A DNA stretch of 6,215 nt from Comamonadaceae bacterium (GTDB lineage: Bacteria > Pseudomonadota > Gammaproteobacteria > Burkholderiales > Burkholderiaceae_C). Every line of letters starts with the position of its first letter. Positions within the stretch are counted from its first letter, which is position 1. Positions 4,262 to 6,215 of this stretch are shown here, in pieces. The DNA is taken from positions 1 through 6,215 of the forward strand of contig JAAFHN010000167.1 in assembly GCA_013298415.1 (NCBI GenBank), written 5' to 3'. The notes beneath the pieces were generated by a model that searched no databases, was not told the DNA's origin, and saw only the letters and a list, made by a program, of their open reading frames with translations. A program made the position numbers and the translations under genes.

Positions 4262-6184
4262 GTGAACTCACCCGTGTTGAAGGGCTTGCCCGTGCAAGCA
4301 CCCGCTTACGTGAAACACCCTCGGCTGATCGCCTGGGTGGCCGATATGGTGGCCCTGTGCAAACCCACTGCCGTGGTGTGGTGCGACGGCAGCCAAGAAG
4401 AGTACGACAGGCTCTGTAACCTGCTGGTATCGGCCGGCACCTTCAAGCGGCTCAACCCCGCCAAGCGCGCCAACAGCTTTTTGGCCTGGAGCGACCCATC
4501 CGACGTGGCCCGCGTGGAAGACCGCACCTACATCTGCTCAAGCCAAAAGGCCGATGCTGGCCCCACCAACAACTGGATGGCCCCGGCCGAGATGCGCAGC
4601 TTGCTGCAATTCGGCACAGCGGAAAAGCCAGCCCTCTTTGACGGCTGCATGGTGGGCCGCACCATGTATGTGGTGCCGTTTTCGATGGGGCCTCTAGGCA
4701 GCGATATCGCCCACATCGGCGTGGAACTGAGCGATTCGCCCTACGTGGCCGTGAACATGCGCATCATGACCCGCATGGGCAAAGCGGTGTACGACGTGCT
4801 GGGCGTGGATGGCGAATTTGTGCCTTGCATGCACACCGTGGGCGCGCCCTTGCAGCCCGGCCAAGCCGATGTGAGCTGGCCTTGCAGCAAAACCAAATAC
4901 ATCGTTCACTATCCTGAGACCCGCGAAATTTGGAGCTACGGCTCAGGCTACGGCGGCAACGCGCTGCTGGGCAAGAAATGCCTGGCCCTGCGGATCGCAT
5001 CCACCATGGGCCAAAAGGCAGCCACCGACACCAACCCCGGCTGGCTGGCAGAACACATGCTGATCCTGGGCGTGCAGTCTCCCGCTGGCACCAAGCGCCA
5101 TGTGGCCGCCGCCTTCCCCAGCGCTTGTGGAAAGACCAACTTCGCCATGCTGATTCCACCCGCCGCGTTTGACGGCTGGAAAGTCACCACCATTGGCGAC
5201 GACATCGCCTGGATCAAGCCCCAGGCCGATGGCAGCCTGCGCGCGATCAACCCCGAAGCGGGCTACTTTGGCGTGGCCCCTGGCACCAACATGCAGACCA
5301 ATCCCAACTGCATGAAAAGCCTGAACAGCGACGTGATCTTCACCAACGTGGCCTTAACCGACGACGGCGACGTGTGGTGGGAAGGCATGGAAAAAGACCA
5401 TGGCGACGTGTTGCCCGCGCACTTGATCGATTGGCAAGGCAAAGACTGGACACCCGAGATCGCCAAAGCAACCGGCGCAGACGGCAAGCTCAAACCAGCC
5501 GCCCACCCCAATGCCCGCTTCACCGTTGCCGCCATCAACAACCCCGCGCTCGATGCCGCTTGGGACGACCCCGCTGGCGTGAAGATCGATGCCTTCATTT
5601 TTGGTGGCCGTCGCTCCACCACCGTGCCGCTCGTCACCCAAGCTCGCAGCTGGACTGAAGGCGTGTACATGGCCGCCACGATGGGCTCAGAAACCACCGC
5701 CGCTGCCTTTGGCCAGCAAGGCGTGGTGCGCCGCGATCCATTTGCCATGCTGCCTTTTGCCGGCTACCACATGGGCAGCTATTTCGCGCATTGGCTGCAA
5801 TTGGGCGAAAAGCTGCAAGCACGCGGCGCGCAGCTGCCCGCGATCTTCACCACCAATTGGTTCCGCAAGGGTGCAGATGGCAAATTCGTGTGGCCCGGCT
5901 ACGGCGAAAACATGCGCGTGCTGGCTTGGATGCTGGAGCGCATCGACGGCACTGCCGCAGGGCAAGACCACTTCTTCGGCACCAGCCCCACTTACGCCAG
6001 CATCAACTGGCAGGGCCTGAATTTCAGCGCCGAGCAGTTTGAGAGCGTAACGAGCATCGACAAAGCCGCATGGGCTACTGAACTGGCATCGCACGACGAG
6101 CTGTTTGCCCAGCTTGCAGATCGCCTGCCTGCCCAATTGCGCCACACCCGTGACGCACTTTCGCAACGCTTGAACGGCGGTTGA
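4262..6184 (+). CDS. pckG: Phosphoenolpyruvate carboxykinase (GTP)
   Basis: Complete 640-residue GTP-type PEP carboxykinase. This cytosolic enzyme converts oxaloacetate and GTP to phosphoenolpyruvate, CO2 and GDP, the entry step of gluconeogenesis from organic acids; in some bacteria it can also run anaplerotically. Motifs in order: CDGSQEEY (41-48); Arg84 in VARVE, likely a substrate arginine; YGGNALLGKK (230-239), with Lys239 a metal ligand; His265 in AEHM; the GTP-type P-loop FPSACGKTN (285-293) with reactive Cys289 and Lys291; GDDIAW (312-317) with metal ligand Asp314; GGRRSTTVP (448-456); and NWFRKG, then GYGENMRVLAW, in the C-terminal nucleotide-binding part. All key residues are present, so it should be active. 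Roles are assigned by alignment from memory with vertebrate PCK1, relative to which there is a six-residue insertion near 250-258. GTG 4262 is chosen for its GGAG site and the N-terminus NSPVLKGL. It is the last gene in the window; only 31 bases follow it. Confidence 0.97.
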   Translation: MNSPVLKGLPVQAPAYVKHPRLIAWVADMVALCKPTAVVWCDGSQEEYDRLCNLLVSAGTFKRLNPAKRANSFLAWSDPSDVARVEDRTYICSSQKADAGPTNNWMAPAEMRSLLQFGTAEKPALFDGCMVGRTMYVVPFSMGPLGSDIAHIGVELSDSPYVAVNMRIMTRMGKAVYDVLGVDGEFVPCMHTVGAPLQPGQADVSWPCSKTKYIVHYPETREIWSYGSGYGGNALLGKKCLALRIASTMGQKAATDTNPGWLAEHMLILGVQSPAGTKRHVAAAFPSACGKTNFAMLIPPAAFDGWKVTTIGDDIAWIKPQADGSLRAINPEAGYFGVAPGTNMQTNPNCMKSLNSDVIFTNVALTDDGDVWWEGMEKDHGDVLPAHLIDWQGKDWTPEIAKATGADGKLKPAAHPNARFTVAAINNPALDAAWDDPAGVKIDAFIFGGRRSTTVPLVTQARSWTEGVYMAATMGSETTAAAFGQQGVVRRDPFAMLPFAGYHMGSYFAHWLQLGEKLQARGAQLPAIFTTNWFRKGADGKFVWPGYGENMRVLAWMLERIDGTAAGQDHFFGTSPTYASINWQGLNFSAEQFESVTSIDKAAWATELASHDELFAQLADRLPAQLRHTRDALSQRLNGG

Positions 6185-6215
6185 CAGCGTAAACTCTGAT
6201 GTTGCGCTGAAGGCA

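Noticed and set aside
5687..6166. Minus-strand frames antisense to pckG (also 5263-5748 and 4764-5159)
   Set aside because: Shadow frames of a strongly conserved gene; no family pattern or ribosome binding site.
1..6215. Mobile element, CRISPR array, tRNA/rRNA or defence system
   Set aside because: No transposase or integrase motif, no regularly spaced repeat, no cloverleaf or rRNA-like sequence, and composition is even across the window.

Overview
The window looks like ordinary chromosomal DNA from a high-GC betaproteobacterium, most likely Burkholderiales and plausibly Comamonadaceae. The reasons are the GC-rich base composition, the strong G/C third-position bias in every gene, a GTP-type PEP carboxykinase with a Burkholderiales-like N-terminus, and the style of the carboxyltransferase. 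This placement rests on recognition of protein families from memory, not on a search.

Layout. (1) Bases 1-767, plus strand: the 3' part of a biotin-dependent acyl-CoA carboxylase carboxyltransferase; its start lies outside the window. (2) Bases 917-2116, minus strand: a Tat-exported nitroreductase-like (Acg-type) flavoprotein, convergent with gene 1. (3) Bases 2117-2209: a divergent control region with two exact copies of a 10-bp repeat and an inverted repeat between them. (4) Bases 2210-3160, plus strand: a LysR-family regulator, presumably controlling the divergent nitroreductase gene and itself. (5) Bases 3186-3638, minus strand: a small glycine-zipper lipoprotein, convergent with the regulator; a perfect hairpin sits between the two genes. 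(6) Bases 3741-3878, plus strand: a 45-residue single-span membrane protein of unknown function, closed by a clear intrinsic terminator. (7) Bases 3924-4261: a 338-base region without a gene, holding a promoter candidate, a perfect 14-bp palindrome and several possible hairpins. (8) Bases 4262-6184, plus strand: a complete GTP-dependent phosphoenolpyruvate carboxykinase (pckG) beginning at GTG.

How they fit together. Only the LysR/nitroreductase pair looks like a functional unit: divergent genes with a shared repeat-containing promoter region. PckG makes PEP from oxaloacetate for gluconeogenesis, and the carboxyltransferase belongs to acyl-CoA metabolism, but nothing links them in an operon. 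The lipoprotein and the small membrane protein are divergent from each other and are envelope proteins of unknown role.

I see no mobile element, CRISPR array, tRNA or rRNA, and no defence or biosynthetic system. The points most worth a second look are the LysR/nitroreductase control region, the small membrane protein, and the structured pckG leader.
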